Of a stretch of DNA of 6,826 nt, positions 5,736 through 6,826 are shown piece by piece. The stretch comes from Lachnospiraceae bacterium UBA3711 (GTDB lineage: Bacteria > Bacillota > Clostridia > Lachnospirales > Lachnospiraceae). The position numbers and the translations under genes were made by a program. How positions within the stretch are numbered: the stretch's first letter is position 1; the number at the start of each line of letters is the position of its first letter. The DNA lies in assembly GCA_002371345.1 (NCBI GenBank), contig DFHY01000104.1, positions 1 through 6,826 of the forward strand, read 5' to 3'. The notes beneath the pieces are model-generated. The model was not told the origin of the DNA. It was given only the letters and a program-made list of their open reading frames with translations, and searched no databases.

Positions 5736-6443
5736 ATGGCTACTCCTCATAACAGTGCTGAAAAGGGGCAAATAGCAAAGTCGGTCCTGCTTCCCGGAGA
5801 CCCGCTGAGGGCAAAGTTCATCGCTGAGAACTTCCTGACAGATCCGGTGGAGTTCAACAGTGTCCGCGGGATCCTGGGTTTTACCGGAACATATAACGGC
5901 AAAGAGGTGTCGGTCATGGCAACCGGCATGGGATGCCCGTCAATCGGAATATACAGCTATGAGCTGATTCATTTCTATGATGTCGAGAACCTGATCAGGA
6001 TAGGCTCGTGCGGGGCTATTCAGGAAGACCTCAGGCTTGGGGATATTGTCATGGCGCAGGGCGCGTGTACGGATTCGAATTACGCAAGCCAGTACAGACT
6101 CCCGGGCCAGTTCTGCGCGACTGCTGACTTCGGCCTGCTTCTGAGGGCGAAGGAGTCCGCGGACCGTCATGACTTCCGTTATCAGATAGGTGTGGTCAAC
6201 TGCTCCGACGTATTCTACAGAGAGGACGATCCATGGAGAGACTGGGCGAAGATGGGCGTTCTTGCCAGCGAGATGGAGAGCTTCGCGCTGTACTGCAACG
6301 CGGCGGCGGGCAGGGCGAAGGCGCTTGCCATGTTTACCGTATCCGATTCTCTCGTTACAGGTGAAGAGATGTCTTCCTATGACAGGCAGACAAGCTTCAC
6401 CAGCATGATGACAGTTGCTCTGGAGACCGCGTGCGGTATCTGA
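5736..6443 (+). CDS. deoD: Purine nucleoside phosphorylase, DeoD type
   Basis: A 235-residue enzyme that splits purine (deoxy)ribonucleosides with phosphate into free base and (deoxy)ribose-1-phosphate; DeoD-type enzymes are typically cytoplasmic hexamers with broad purine specificity, including adenosine. It begins MATPHNSAEKG like E. coli DeoD, whose length (239) it nearly matches. Active-site residues are visible: His5, phosphate-binding Arg25 in PGDPLRAKF, Arg44 in VRG, Arg88 and Ser91 in RIGSCG, the ribose-binding Glu179-Met180-Glu181, and the catalytic pair Asp204 (SDS) and Arg217 (DRQTSF). The residue after the catalytic Asp is Ser rather than the His of E. coli. The start is supported by AGGAAGG at 5721-5727, eight bases before the ATG. 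Its own promoter overlaps the kinase stop, and a nucleoside-binding protein follows after 168 bases, so a role in nucleoside salvage or catabolism is well supported. Confidence 0.95.
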   Translation: MATPHNSAEKGQIAKSVLLPGDPLRAKFIAENFLTDPVEFNSVRGILGFTGTYNGKEVSVMATGMGCPSIGIYSYELIHFYDVENLIRIGSCGAIQEDLRLGDIVMAQGACTDSNYASQYRLPGQFCATADFGLLLRAKESADRHDFRYQIGVVNCSDVFYREDDPWRDWAKMGVLASEMESFALYCNAAAGRAKALAMFTVSDSLVTGEEMSSYDRQTSFTSMMTVALETACGI

Positions 6444-6490
6444 GGCAATGCTGTGATACCTGGGTAGAATCAGTTTTTGCACCGGTATCA
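6435..6490 (+). promoter_or_regulatory. Three-arm alternating hairpin at the deoD 3' end
   Basis: GGTATC (6435-6440, the last two sense codons of deoD) can pair with GATACC (6455-6460). The same arm, as TGATACC (6454-6460), can instead pair with GGTATCA (6484-6490), perfect 7 bp. The two hairpins are mutually exclusive, and a run of five T (6473-6477) lies in the loop of the second. Neither has a T-tract directly after its stem, so a simple intrinsic terminator is not seen; the arrangement suits attenuation or mRNA processing between deoD and the binding-protein gene. Confidence 0.4.
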
Positions 6491-6510
6491 AAGTTTGTTG
6501 GGCACTGCAG

Positions 6511-6525
6511 GAAGGATGCCGGAAG
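6511..6525 (+). repeat. 15-bp direct repeat, copy 2 (binding-protein leader)
   Basis: This is an identical copy of the 15-base sequence at 4691-4705, here 87 bases before the BMP-family ATG. It contains an ATG opening a nine-codon ORF (MPEVDPAPA), but its Shine-Dalgarno touches the ATG, so translation is doubtful. A 10-bp palindrome CCGGCGCCGG follows at 6531-6540. Confidence 0.65.
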
Positions 6526-6551
6526 TAGACCCGGCGCCGGCCTGAGCTGAT

Positions 6552-6576
6552 GGTTCCTGCCCTGCGCGGAGGAACC
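6552..6576 (+). promoter_or_regulatory. Hairpin in the leader of the binding-protein gene
   Basis: GGTTCC (6552-6557) pairs with GGAACC (6571-6576), with CC/GG possible inside the 13-base loop. The word GGAACCGC at its 3' side also occurs in the kinase-leader hairpin. A -10-like TATTAT (6584-6589) follows, but no -35 element is seen at the right spacing. No T-tract follows the stem. Confidence 0.35.
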
Positions 6577-6611
6577 GCGAACATATTATCAGTTTTGAAG
6601 GAGGTATATTT

Positions 6612-6826
6612 ATGAGAAAACTTACAACCCTGCTTGCGGCTTCTGTGACTGCGGCACTTGCGCTGTCTGCCGGCATGGCGGTGATGGCGGACGAGCCGGA
6701 TTTCACAGGGGAAGGCTCCATTGCTTATGTCTGCACGGGACTTGGCGACATGTCATTCAATGATTCCGGAGAAGTCGGCATGGACACCCTCCGCGCGGCC
6801 GGATATGATGTCAAGACCGTTGAGAC
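6612..6826 (+). CDS. BMP-family (PnrA/Med-like) nucleoside-binding protein, N-terminal part (continues past window)
   Basis: The first 71 residues of a substrate-binding protein of the BMP family, whose studied members (such as TmpC/PnrA) bind purine nucleosides for an ABC importer outside the cell. After a signal peptide the first beta strand IAYVCTGLGDMSFNDSG matches the family's GxxDxSFN(D/Q)S nucleoside-contact motif, followed by a helix (VGMDTLRAAGYDV). The start is firm: AAGGAGG at 6598-6604 lies seven bases before the ATG. The signal peptide (MRKLTTLLAASV...) ends with likely cleavage after VMA at residue 26. There is no cysteine near the cleavage site; the first Cys is residue 41, within the domain. 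So this looks like a type I signal peptide, not a lipoprotein signal. ATPase and permease genes would be expected beyond 6826. Position after deoD supports nucleoside uptake. Confidence 0.85.
   Translation, partial: MRKLTTLLAASVTAALALSAGMAVMADEPDFTGEGSIAYVCTGLGDMSFNDSGEVGMDTLRAAGYDVKTVE

Noticed and set aside
6515..6544. Nine-codon leader peptide MPEVDPAPA
   Set aside because: The Shine-Dalgarno directly abuts the ATG, leaving no spacer, and the codons show no regulatory run.
5940..6584. Minus-strand ORF of 214 codons opposite deoD
   Set aside because: It is a shadow of the well-supported deoD gene, without ribosome binding site or recognisable domain.
6444..6611. Purine riboswitch before the nucleoside-binding gene
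   Set aside because: It was considered because of the pathway, but the conserved purine-riboswitch junction and loop sequences are not present.

Overview
The window looks like the chromosome of an anaerobic, Gram-positive-type bacterium of the Clostridia, most plausibly Lachnospiraceae-like. This is inferred from an anaerobic ribonucleotide reductase activase, a secreted clostripain-family (C11) protease, a BMP/PnrA-type nucleoside-binding protein, strong purine-rich ribosome binding sites and an intrinsic terminator with a T-tract. All genes lie on the + strand. There are no transposases, integrases or CRISPR arrays, and base composition looks even and of moderate GC by eye.

Left part (1-4255). 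The window opens inside nrdG, which makes the activating enzyme for the anaerobic class III ribonucleotide reductase. A 49-residue, highly charged small protein of unknown function follows. A 188-base gap (578-765) with no gene can fold into a three-way junction closed by a perfect 10-bp stem. Next comes a 792-residue secreted clostripain-type cysteine protease with an intact His/Cys dyad and a long Ser/Gly/Tyr/Asp-rich insert studded with short hydrophobic motifs. Nineteen bases later a membrane-bound GGDEF diguanylate cyclase begins, so protease and cyclase are probably co-transcribed.

Middle (4256-4707). A tRNA-Val(GAC) has its own promoter and an intrinsic terminator. A near-consensus promoter then starts a leader of about 200 bases that holds a very stable GCAA-capped hairpin and ends at a PfkB kinase gene.

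Right part (4708-6826). A PfkB-family sugar/nucleoside kinase, a DeoD-type purine nucleoside phosphorylase and the start of a BMP-family (PnrA/Med-like) substrate-binding protein form a probable nucleoside uptake and salvage cluster: capture of a nucleoside outside the cell, phosphorolysis to base plus ribose-1-phosphate, and phosphorylation of a nucleoside or sugar. An extended -10 promoter overlaps the kinase stop codon, so the phosphorylase can probably be expressed separately. The gaps inside this cluster (95 and 168 bases) contain inverted repeats, some mutually exclusive. A 15-bp direct repeat links the kinase leader and the binding-protein leader. The binding protein has an ordinary signal peptide and no lipobox cysteine, which is unusual for this family in a Gram-positive cell.

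I do not see a clearly novel defence or mobile system. The best candidates for something undescribed are the structured leader before the protease, the motif array in the protease insert, the hairpin-bearing kinase leader, and the non-lipoprotein nucleoside receptor.
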